In this document: positions 22,897-35,200 of the stretch, piece after piece
Layout: every line of letters starts with the position of its first letter
How positions within the stretch are numbered: the first letter of the stretch is position 1
NCBI RefSeq assembly: GCF_027244095.1
Contig: NC_069657.1
Coordinates: 393,246,943-393,310,942 of the forward strand
Source: Hemicordylus capensis
Taxonomy: Eukaryota; Chordata; Lepidosauria; Squamata; Cordylidae
DNA: 64,000 bases
Direction: 5' to 3'
Made by a program: the position numbers and the translations under genes
Notes under the pieces: generated by a model
The model's database searches: none
What the model was told of the DNA's origin: nothing
The model's input: only the letters and a program-made list of their open reading frames with translations

Positions 22897-23213
22897 TTAA
22901 GAAATTTTTACTTGCAATTTATTTCCCTGATGTTTCTTTGCTTTGTTAATTACTCTGAGATCCTGGGCATCAAATTGCCAGCCAGTCAATTTGATCTCTT
23001 GTAACAAATCCAGCTGGGTTATCATACGGCTCATTGACAAGACTAAGTGGGAGGAAGGCAAAAAGCCTTGTTTGCAGCTGAAATCTAGAAATGTCAACTG
23101 GTTGAGATTCGGTAACACCTTTAGGATGGTAAGCCAGCCATTACTTGTCATGCAGTTCTCTGCCAGGTCCAGATACTGGATATCTCTCAGGGATGTCTTC
23201 TCAAAGAATGTAC
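22897..23213 (-). CDS. NLRC4: NLRC4 coding exon 7: C-terminal LRR exon and stop
   Basis: Final exon after acceptor ttcctag. Protein GTFFEKTSLRDIQYLDLAEN through SNGWLTILKVLPNLNQLTFL to LLQEIKLTGWQFDAQDL, aligned with human FQQLNLAGNRVSSDGWL...LLQEARLVGWQFDDDDL. The last residues, VINKAKKHQGNKLQVKIS then TAA, are about eight longer than and unlike the mammalian end (ITGAFKLVTA). Confidence 0.93.
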
Positions 23214-26200
23214 CTAGGAATATATTTTAAGACTATTTTAGTCTGAGAAATGTTTCATTAAATTTCTCAGGTTAAGGGAAACACATTACTTTTATTTATT
23301 TATTTATTTAGTTAGTTAGTTATTTAGTTAGTTATTGCATTTTCATACCACCAAATTATAAAATCTCATGACAGAAAGAAAACAAAAAAAGATAACAATG
23401 AAAACCAATTAAATAGTTATAAGTAACATATTTAAAAACAATTAAAATTGTTTTAAAAGTTAAAATATCAACTGAAAGCCTGGTTAAGTCTCAAATCTGC
23501 TGTTTAGGACAGTATATACATAACTGTTTATGCACTTAATAATGAATTCCCTATATTGAAATGTTGTTATTAATAATTAATAATAATCTTTATAATTAAT
23601 TCTCTTAGCCAGCCAGAGTGGGGAGGTGGCAAGGCAATGCGAGGGAGGCACCTGATTGGCTGAGCTCCATTTGGCCAGTGGAGGCACCTGATTGGCTGGG
23701 CGCTGGTTGGCCCAGCTGTTGTGAGAAGGGGCTGTTGCAGCCACAGCCTGGGCTGGAAGGTGGGAGGCAGCGGGATGGATTGGCCCTGGCCTCTCTCCAG
23801 CCCCACGCTCTCTAGCCTTCCCCCCTTCCATTCCTCCCCCCTCCCCACCACCACCTGCACCAGAGGTGGCACCAGAGGGGGTGAATGGGGAGTGGGCGGT
23901 GGGGGCAAAGCCCCCATGCCTGTTGCAGCCTGGGACGGGAGGGGAATGGGCGGCGGAGCTTTCCTGTGTGGTGCCCGGGAGTAGGAATGGTGGCGGAGGG
24001 GTCCTTTTTGCCCACCCGCCACCCGGTGAAGCTCTGTGCAGGTGGTGGTGGGGAGGGGGGAGGAATGGAAGGGGGAAGGCTAGAGAGTGTGGGGCTGGAG
24101 AGAGGGGGAGAGGAGAGAAGGGGCAGGAGGGAGAGGGAGGGGGAACAGCTGGCCACAAGGAGCGCAGAGTCAGCTAGTTATTATTACTATCTCTATATAC
24201 AAAAGGCTAAGGATGTACATGGAAAGCCCTGCCCCTACCACAGCCACAACCAATGAAAATACAGGGGAGGGGCCTGCCGCATACACAGAGGTGGCGGGGA
24301 TGTGGCTGACGGGGCACAGTGCTGCCTTCTTCTGTGGAGAGGGACAGGGCAGAGAGGGTAGTGAAAGCCGTCAGTGGAGAGGAAGAGGGCAGAGAGGGTG
24401 GCGAAAGATTCTTCCCGCCTACCACCCAAATGACAATGATTTGATTCCCAAACTATTGTCTTTATTTGTCTCTTATTTAACTGAGCTTCTTACTTACCCA
24501 GAATTATAGCCTCAGAGTCCGTGATGCCCCATTTTCTCAGCCCAAATTTTGTCAGCTGCGGCATTCTTTCTAGCTGTTCTAGCAGCCTAACAAGGCAAAG
24601 GTTTGCCTCATCATCCCAAGGGAGCATCAGCACTTTCATATTTGGTAGGACAGTTAAACTGCCAACTGAAAACAGTGTCAAGTAAGTGCCATTCAGATCA
24701 AACTGGAGAAACTGATTGATAGTACTTTTCAAAGGCAAAGTACCTCTTCAACAAATACATTAACAACAGAGCAGTTATCAGACACTTGTAGATGACTGCC
24801 ACCCGCCACCCAACAAGCAGCCAAAATATTGTTTATTTATTTCCAGATATTTATTCCATCCTTCAGCATAAAATATACACCCATAAAATATACACCCCAA
24901 ACCATAAACTAATGTTTATAACAAATTAGTTAGAATAAATTCCAGTTTAAAGGACCAGAAATCGGGCAGCAGCAATACATGAAGGCACTGAAAGGCATCG
25001 TCTCATACTGTGTGGGAGATGGCAATGGTAAATCCCTCCTGCATTCTACCGTGAAAATCACATGGCTCTGTGGTAGCCAGGAGTTGACACTGACTCAACG
25101 GTACAACAGTATCAGTACAGTACTCATACCTCAATGCCGTGTGGGTGTTTTCGGAACCTGGTCACACCCCCGTGCATTGAGCACACACAGGGTGTAGCCA
25201 AGCTCTGAAAGGGCCTGGCACAGAACTTCTAACCCACTCCGCACCTGGGATCACAGCAGTGGAGAGTGCTTTGCCTTTGTTTCCTGCAGGGAACAAAGGC
25301 GAAGCTTTCATCACCACTGAGATGCCACATAAGAAGTGGATAAGGAAAGAGCACAGCACTGGGTGCTTTTAGAACTTAGCCACACACCCTGTGTTTATTC
25401 TCTGCAGGGAACAAAGGCAAAGCCCTCCCTGCTGCTGCTGTCCCAGGCAGGACAAGGTGCCAGTAGGTGCCGGTAATCACTACTGGCGTGTACTTTCACC
25501 AAAAAAGCACTGCAGGTGAGTAACCTGTTTATCCTTGTTGTGATCCTCTGTTCGATCATACTAATAGGAGAGTAGTTAACTTACCAAGATGGGGGTGGGT
25601 GTTGGTGTGTCATGCTAATACTTGCCTCAGGAATGAACATCAAAAAGATACATCCTGCACTGATCTAATGTCTAGTGCATAGTGTTTCACAAATGGTGCT
25701 TCTGTAGACTATGTTGTGGATATACAAATGTCCTCTATAGGTATTCCTGCTAGGCATGCTGCCAACATGCTCACGGATCTAGTGGAATGTGCTTTAACCA
25801 TCTCTGGGCTCTGTGACAACTGTTGATCACATGCCAAATTTATTGTGTCTGTTATACAATGGGATAACCTTCGTCTGCTTATCCTTTTACCTTTCCTAGC
25901 CTCTGTATAGGATATGAAGAGAGATTTGACTTTTCTAAAATTCTGTGTTCTAAGTAAAAAGCCAGAGCTCTCCTGACATCCAACTTATGCCATTTCCCCC
26001 GAATGCCATAGTGATCTATAGTATCACAGTTTTCACCACCTGCCTAGAAGTGAGCAGTGATGAGGTCAGACACACTTCTGTAGAGTAGCCTCTACCAGAG
26101 GCTACTCTGAATTCTGGACTCCACAACTGAAAAGGCTCCATCTCTTGAGCTCATCTACTCCATATCTGATGGTAGGGGGATATGGAGAAAGCTTTATAAA

Positions 26201-29200
26201 TAAGAGCAGAATCTTGGGTAGGCTCAGCTGGTGGAAAGCTATAAAGATATCCTGGTCTGAGGCCATTTAGGGCTTTTAAGGTCAAAACCAGCACTTTGAA
26301 CTGAGTCCAGAAGCAAACTGGCAACCTGAGCCTCTGAAGCTGATAAAGGGTTAGTGTAATGTGTGCTGATCTGTTGGCAGCCACATTCTGAACTAGTTGA
26401 ACTGGTTGAACCTAATATTTTAAATTTGTTTGAATTTGTGGTTTTATTGTAAACTGCCAGAGACATAAGTTGTGGGTGATATATAATATGTTAAATAAAG
26501 AAAGGAAAATAAGCTTTCCGAACCATCTTCATGGGCAATCCATTGTACAACACATTACATAATCTAACCTGCAAATGACCCAAGCAGCCTTGTACCTAAC
26601 CACTCACTTGGTCACCACTGGCAACCTAGAGCTGACATTCGGGTGTGTGGCAATGTGGCTTCTCTAACTATGGTGTCATGATCAGAGCAGAGTGATTTTA
26701 TCTGCATAGTATTAGCATAGCATAGTGCTAATTGGTCACAGTGGACCTCTGAAGGTTCTATCATATCCTTCTCCTGGCCAAACTTGAACAGACTCAAGAA
26801 CCTGAGCAGGCTCAAGGCTTTTCCACTCAGAAAAGCATTGCTGGATGACACTGAGCAGGTGCAATAGTGGCAAAGAAAACATTCTTCACTGCCAACACCA
26901 CCACAGGGTAGGTTCTTACCCGTGTTTAACTAGATGTAGCCTAAGTCTTCTTCCATCTGCATTCTAGCACCATTTTATTAATTTCATTATAGCCAGCTCC
27001 TCAGAAAATCAAGGAGATGGTTTGACTCCATAAATCAGGAGAGGGAGCCTGGGACTCTGAGAGCAATTGCAATTGACAAGGCTGACCACATTTTAGAGAT
27101 CATCTAGGGTGCTAACAAGACCACTGACCAGTAAAGTAGCCAGTGGAGTGGCAGCCCATGTTCTGCCCCACCATTGCCCCCATACATGATGTCATGTGGA
27201 GGGCCCCCACCCCCTTTGTGTGTGATGTCATGTGCAAAGGGGGTGGGGCCTGGGCTCCATGCAGCCCCTGCCAGCCCTCCACTCCAGAGCTAATTTCCAA
27301 GCAGCGCTTGCTGCTGGATGCTGTATCTCCCTCTCCAGTGAGGGAGAGGAAGGAAAATAAACACGATCCAGCGGCAAGTGCTAGCTGGAAATGCGATAGG
27401 GAGGGTTGGGGTGGGCCTTCTGGTGACTGAGCCATGCCTGCTTTGTGTGTGCCGTCACATGCAATGGGGCTCCGGCTGCCCTTTTCATTGGTGGCCCGTG
27501 TTCTTTGAACCCATTTACTCAATGGTGGCTCCATCCTGCCACCGACCATATCCACTAGAAAATACACTGAGCAGGGTTTGGGCAAGAAGACATCCAAGGT
27601 CCCTTTCATCTCTAAAATTTTATGATTCTATGAAAATTCCCAAGGGACATCTGTAAGCCATCTAGATCATAAGCCTATGGAGTGGACCATCGTAACAGGT
27701 CCCCTACTCCTTAAGAGGTTTGTTTTAAAGGTATCCTGAAACAGCTAAAAGCTGTCACTAGAGTAAATATCTCTAGGTAGTGATCTGTCTGTGACAAAGG
27801 AACCCTTTTGGGCTCTCTCACCCATAGATCACCTTCCTGCCCAGAACACAAACACTGTTTTCCTCTCCAAACATTAAGATCTTCAGATCCTCTGCATCCT
27901 CTCATTTACAGAAGTGACATTGTCAGGAGCATGGACAATTTTATTGGCATTTCCTTCATAAAGAGAAGCTCAGCAGCTTGCAGAACATACTTTGCATGTA
28001 GAAATTTTGAGGTTCAATCCCTGCCGGCTTCAACTGAAATTATCTCAGAAGCAGAACTAGGAAAGGGAGCTTTGCCTGAGAGCTGCATCCAAACCACATA
28101 AATGATGCTTAGTTAGCTAATCCAGCCATATATAAACCAGTTTCATATATTCATAAAGAGACTTACCAGGCACCTTCCCTGGCTTTGTTTCACCAACAGA
28201 TGAAGACAAACTTGTTTCAAAAGGCTTTGCCTAATATTTAATCTCTGACTGTACTGGTGAAAGTTTTTTTACATCAGTGTTGTTGTTACTCAGTATATAT
28301 ACTGCATGTTGATGTGGGTGGGCATTATTCTATAAGTCAATGTAATTTATTTTTAATTAATGCATAAATTTAATAAGAAAGAAAAAGAAATGATTGGAAG
28401 TCTGCAGAGACAAGTTGCGGTTTTCTGGAAAAGTCAAAGAATTACAATTCCATGCAAACAAGAACTTTTTAACATATTACAATTTCATCCAAAGCATTCT
28501 CTGGATTCCTTCTGGACAAGACACTACAATGAATTTAACTTCTTTTTTTCTTTTCTTTTCTTTTTACATTTTGCAAGGTGAAAATTATTTTTCTTACCCA
28601 GTCTATGAAGAGCTTCTTTTCCACCATCTCCCAAAAAATTATCAGACAAATCAAGAGCATATAGTTTGTGAAAACTGCAAAGATTCTGGGCTATAACATA
28701 AGCAAACATAAATGATTAGTTTAAACAAATTTTAGTTATCTTTATCAAGTATGGGAAAGTATAAAGAACTGGGGAAAGTATTTCATCATGATAGGAGTAT
28801 GTAGTCCTTGAGATAACCTGGTCCTAAATGTGGGGGAAGAGGAAATGCCAGTGATTGTTCCTTTCTGGCTCTCTACTTCTTCTTATGTCTATGGAGCACA
28901 TTTCCACCCTGACTGCCTCCTGTTTCATCAACTCAACTGCTACATCATTCAGCTGCAACATAAATTCACTTCCTCTGGGGTCAACATGCACCAATTAACA
29001 TATTTTGGTTATATAAATTAACTCACAGTGTCCACGCCATGGTATTAAATAAATGTAGGTCCAGTTTAACTGAGTTGTTCTTGTGGTTTGTTTTCCTTTT
29101 TATCATAAACTTCTAAGCATTGATTTATAGCATAAAATGTATATTTCATCATCATTGAACAGAGTTAATGCATAAAATACATCATTGTAAATACCTAGAA

Positions 29201-32200
29201 TTTTCACAGCAGTCCCAGATAGGCAACAATTGACTAGATGAATTTCTTCCAGATCTCCAAGGCAGGTGGATATTGACTCTACTATATGTGTCATCCCATC
29301 CCCAATATCCATAAGATGACTCAACTGTAATGAATGCAGCCTTTTCAAATCCTTCAGGCCTTTTGCTATAAATAAAGGAAAAAAATAAGTTAAAGCTTTA
29401 GTCTATTATTTGATTATGGTAGTTTGCCTGGGGCTAGAGGAGATACAAGTTTTGATCATGGTAAATACTGTCATTGTTGTTTTTGTCCTGACAACAACAT
29501 TTCTTACAAAAATTAATAAGAGTAGATTATTTAATACAATCCTTTTGTCCTGTGTTTTGAATGGAGCAGGCAAAATATTGGGATGCCAAGCCTAGACTAA
29601 TGGACTATTGCCGCAAGATCAATATCCTCTGCCCAACCGCATCTGCATTTTTGTTTTCAAATACCACAATTATAAACTGTAACCAGGGCTGGATTATTAC
29701 ATGCCAAGGCCCTCAGCTATGTCAAGGGGCCTTTGTCAAGTGCTCATGCAGGCCCAATAGCAGTACCCAAAAAAAGTATTATTCCTACAAAAAAGACAAT
29801 GAAAATAGAAATAATAAATCCGTATTTTTACTTGGCAAAGATGTAATGAAAAATGAATAGTCTAACAAAAACATAAGCCTATTTGCATTATAAATATTTT
29901 AAAATGAAAATACATTCCGTAAAACCTGAAATGTATTATTTATTAGATTTATAGACTGCCTATAAAACATCTCTAGGCAGATGTTAAAACATCTCCATAT
30001 ATTTATCTCCATAAATATAAAACATCTCCAGGCAGATGTCTTATTTTAAAAAAACAACAACAATCAGAGGCCTCTCATAATGTGAGGCTCTATGCCATAG
30101 TTTACTTAGCTTGTGCCTAAATCTGGCACTGACTGTTAATTATAACAGGAAGACTGGTTTTGAACAGAAACAGGTTTAATGTTAGAAGTATCAAGGGGAA
30201 CAATCTTACATGTGCAAACTCCCTTGTAATGATTATGAATATCAACAGTTTTTGGCATTCATTGACTCATGTTTCATGGCTATTAATACTACACTAGCCA
30301 ACCCGCACACAGCATCTGTGCGCTCTTTGGGGCTGGCTCCCCCCTCCTGCCCCACTCTCTCCTGCCCCCCTCCCCCTCCTGCCCCACTCTCTCCTGCCCT
30401 CCCTCCTCCTCTCCCCCACTCTCTCTTGCCATCCCCTTCCCCGCACTGAGTTCTTTACCTCCGCTGCCACAGGCCTTACTGGGTGGCGGCCGGCCAAAAA
30501 GGGCTCCTCCTCCCGGACGGCGAACAGAGTTAGGGTTCACCGCCTGGTTCCCTCCTGCCCCGGCATCTCACGGGTGCCTTGCCTCCATGGGCGAGCCGGG
30601 CCCACGGCCGCTGCCTGGCCTCCATGGCCCGCCGCTGCCTGGCCTCTGCTGGCGGGCCGGGCCTGCCGCCTGGCAGGCCCGCTGGGCCAAGTACCAGCTC
30701 CATGGCCTGCCACTTGCCTCTGCAGTACACTCACCCCATCTTCTGCCCTAGTCTGCTCCCCTCCAGCCTTCTGCCCCAGTCCCCTTCCCCCAGCCTTCAG
30801 CCCCAGTCCGCTCTCTCCCCAAGCCTTCTGCCCGTCCCCTCCCCCACCTTCTGCCCCAGTCCCCTCCCCCCAAGCCTCCTGCTCCAGTCCCCTCCCCCCC
30901 AAGCCTTCTGCCCCAGCTTGCTCCCTCCTCCGTTTTTCCCTCTTTCTCTCTCATTTTCTCTCTCTCATTCGTGCTCCCCCCCCCCTTTTTAGCCTGCTTG
31001 TGTTTTCCCCGCTGGCCATTGCCGCTTCCTCCTTCCTCCAGTCCCTAGTGTCAGGTGGCCAAGCGTTCAGCCGGCTCCTTCCTGCATGGCCCTCCCTAGC
31101 GAGCGTCTTCCAAAGCAGCCAGCCGTTTCTGTGTCTCTGCCCAGCCTGGCTCCACCGCTTTCTCTCCCCACAGCTTCCCCCCTTCCTTCTGCCCCAGTCT
31201 GTTCAGTTCTCCTCTCCACTTGCCCGCTTTCTTTCTTTTCCTTTCCTCCCTAAGCAGCCACTTTCCTACCCGACCAACCGCTGCCCAGCCAATCTGGCGC
31301 CTCTGCTGCCCAGCCAATCCGCTGGGTTGCCGGGACGCATCCCCACAGAGGCACATCTACGAGAATTAATATAATAGATGGTCACAAAGACACATGTTGA
31401 ATCAAAAACCTAACAAATCTAGAATAACTTTCACTTTCTGAAATCTGGATTCAATATGCCCAGATGCTACATGAGGAATCTGAGAGCTGCCATCTAGAAG
31501 TTCAAAATTTCATGTTTGATTGCAACACAGTGATTTTTTTAAAAAGTTTTTTTTTTTACAGGAAGTTTTACAAATAAATATACAAAACCAAGTATACCAG
31601 GGTAATAATGAGGTAAAGAGTAGGAGAGAAAAGCAAAATGGAGGGTGGAATTATAGAGATATAAGTTGGCATGCATATATCAGCTACAGTTTATTGACAG
31701 ACCTTGTGAGTATTGTGATGAATGAATAACACCGTGGAATATTTTAAGGGAATTCAAAGATACCTAATTTTTTGGTACTGTCCTCATTCATCTTGATGTT
31801 GTCAAGGGTCAGTTTTTCCACATTGACAAGGTCAGGTATTCTATCAAGAAGGACTCCTAACAAAAGAGCATAACAAGTTTAAGTGGCATGTAGTAGCTTT
31901 ATGGAGGCTGTAGCTCAGTGGTAGAGCACCGGTTTTGTGTGGGAAGGTCTCAGGTTCCAGCTTGCCTCTATCCTAACATCTTTCATATTAATGATTATGA
32001 GCCATACTGTGTAAGCTCACGGACTACTTTAAAAGAGGATCATCAGTAGGCATTAGTGGCATGTCTGAGAGCCCTACTGCTGTTTCTCAAAATCCCCTCA
32101 CAGCTAAGTAAAACTGAGGGAGCAGTAGCAGTATCCCAAGGCAGATAAAAAGGAAAAGTAGTAGACTCACATACTGCCATCCCATCACTCAAAGTAATCT

Positions 32201-35200
32201 ACATGAGAATCACGTTGTTACTGAATGTGCCTAAATTACATCCCAGACTGAGCTAAGGCTCTTTCAGAGATGGTGAAGAAGAGGGAAGGTCATATCCCAC
32301 ATCAATCTATAGTGAAATAGTTATTTTACATGTAGGTAGTGATGGGAGGGGATATGTAGCAGGGGGCCCATCTTCTGGTGGCTATTTTTTTTGCTTGTTT
32401 AATTGATTTATACACCATCTTTCCGATAGTAGTCACCCCAAAACAGCTTAAAATTGATATTAAAAATTATTGCTTAAAATTTATTTTAAAAATCTAAAAA
32501 TAATTAAAGAATTCACTAAGATCACCAAAATAGCAGATAAAATGCTAGTGATGATTTAGCTAATAGAGCACACATTCAAAAGGGCAAATGGAATTTTAAA
32601 AAGGTTTTCAGGATCCACTTAAAAACAGAGAAAGAACAAGCCAGGCAAATCTCTTTAGGAAGACATTTCCAAAGTCATGGAACCATCACCAAAGGCCCTG
32701 TCTCTAGTATCTGTCAACTGGACCTCTCCCAAAGGCAAACCTATGAGCAGAGCTTCTAAGGCCAATCTCAAGGTCCTGGCAGATTCATATGGAACCTACT
32801 TAGCACACTGCCTTGGAGGCCCCGTAGGAGCAACTGAATCACATAGTAAATGTATTTTGCCTACATACCACCTAAGCTTTCATTCTGCAGATCTTTTATC
32901 TTTATGGTTTTCAGTACCACCATTTCTGCTATCTGTTGCTCATCTTCTGTGGTAAGAGGAGTTGATTCCACAGTAAGGTCCTGCATGTTTATAGAGCATG
33001 TTTTGAGGACGTCTCTCAGCTTTCCTGTGACTCCTGGACTTTTGTTGATATGCAGCCTGAGACCTGAGGCAGAGCAGCATATTTTTTCCAGATATTTGAC
33101 ATCACCTTTTTCTAATTTGTTGAAATCTTTGAGTGTAATCTCTAAAGAATTGAGCTTTCGGTCCCAGTTGAAGAATAAGGAGACAGCCTTTTCAGGGATG
33201 ACTGTTTTCCATGGGTTTGGATTAGAATTAGAACATTCCACGTCCCCCAAAGAAGAGCTGCCAAAAAAGTCTAATTTGATGAATTCTAATGTACTCACAC
33301 AATTAGAAAAATGCTCAAAGAACCCACAGATGTATGTAGGAATGCTCTGAGTATTGATGTACAGGCCTTTACCATGGAAGAATTCCTCAAACTCTTCACT
33401 CACAGTTGAATCAGAAAAACTTTCATAAAGAAAGCTAATGGCACATTCCACAAATGAGTTCCCCAAAACTGCACTCAAGCCTTCTTCCTCTTGAGTGTTT
33501 GCTTCCTTTTTCATAGCTTTCATTTCCGGTGTTAAATCACAGAGAGAAGGCAATCCAAAAAGGCATCCTTGCTGATAAATGGCTGACATGTGCTTGATAA
33601 CCTTTCTGGTTGCTTCTGCAGATGATCCACAGGTATACAGGAGTAAATTGTGGTAAGTAGTAATAATATCTGAGATATTATCCATTTTTTGTAGGTAACT
33701 ATGCCCTCTGACCATCTCCTTATCCCTGTGGGATGCCAATAGACTGGAAAGTCTCCTGCCTGCGGTGTATTCCTGGAAAGACTTATGAAAAAATCTATAA
33801 ATTGGATTTAGTCTCTGAGCTGTGTATTTATTCACGAGGCCTGTAGCTAGCAGGACTTCTTCTTTCACATTGGAGAAATCTTCAACCTGAAAATCAAATT
33901 TGTGGTCAAAGACTCCATCCAAGGCTAAGTCTCCACAGTGGCTTATGCTCAAGCAAAAATGTTCTTCAGATGTTTCTCTGGTCTTGTGCTTATTTTTCTC
34001 CACCAGCAAATCATACAGTGTGCAGAACAGAGTTGTCTGTGTGTGTGGATTAAAAGTGGCTTCCCCCATTTGGATGGCACAAGCAATGACCACAAATAAA
34101 GGGGTTTTCATCAGATTCTCAGTTGCAGAGCCTGATTGCTGAAAAGTAGAATCTGGTTTCTCCAGCTGAGACAAAAGGCCCTCAGCTAACTTGGGTTTCA
34201 ATACATTTCTGACCAACTTAGTTGCACTTTCTGTGGATAGATCACCTGTTTCAGCAATCAGTGACCCGATATGCCTTACTCTGCTGATTGACTCAGTCCT
34301 GGTGGTAAGTATGACTGTATTTTTGAACTGGTGATTTTCTTTTATCAGCAGTTCTATTTCTGGGCAGTTCTGAGATCTGAATTCATCATAACCATCTAAC
34401 AGGAAGAGGACCTTTTCTCTTAGAGATTTTAACATCTTCATAAAGTCCTGTTTGCATATTGTATATGGCTCTGTAAGAAGCTGTCCACATATTGTCTCAT
34501 ACAATCCAGCCTGTGCAACACTCAGGCTGATGAAGAAAACAAGTTTGAATTTCATCAGAAGATGAGCTTCATTTGCCCAAAGTAAAGCAATTCTCTTGAG
34601 GAGAGTCGTTTTGCCTTTGCCAGCTTCTCCTTCTATGATACAGGGATTTTCTAGTTCATTTAAAAGGTCATTTAAGGAGAGCTGTCCTTGCCGGATGTTG
34701 TGAGTATTTTTCTTCCAAAGCAAGATGTCTGTATAAGACTCTGTCAAATCAAAGATTATATCAATTTCTTTTCCCAGCGGATGAAATTTTTTAAATGATG
34801 GATACTTATAAAAGTCTTTTAAATCCTTAGCCAAGCAGTCTATGTTTTCTTGTGTCATTTCCCCAGCAGCACCTAAGCAAAACAATACAAGGAAGAGTTG
34901 AATGTAATGCCAATAAATTTGCAGTTTTACAACTAAATTGCTAGTGCACACACATGAAGATGAACTAGAAAGATGATCTGCATTTGATTACGGTAAGACT
35001 CTCATACTGGACTTCAGTTCTGGCTACAAATGCACCACAGAATATACATAATGGAGTCCTGCCAGCAATGTCTCTTCTGACTATAGACCATTCCCTTTCT
35101 CTACAGGTCATCTAGTGGAGTAAATTCTGGTTCATTGACTAGGGAAAACAAGAAAAGAACTGTGATAATGTAAAATAATGAGCATTCTGAAAGGGAGCAC

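Noticed and set aside
30574-31374. 266-codon proline/serine-rich frame
   Set aside because: Lies wholly inside a Helitron with defined ends; C/T-rich DNA without stops by composition.
31908-31985. Functional tRNA gene
   Set aside because: Good A box only; degraded B box and no pairing acceptor stem. Better read as a SINE head.
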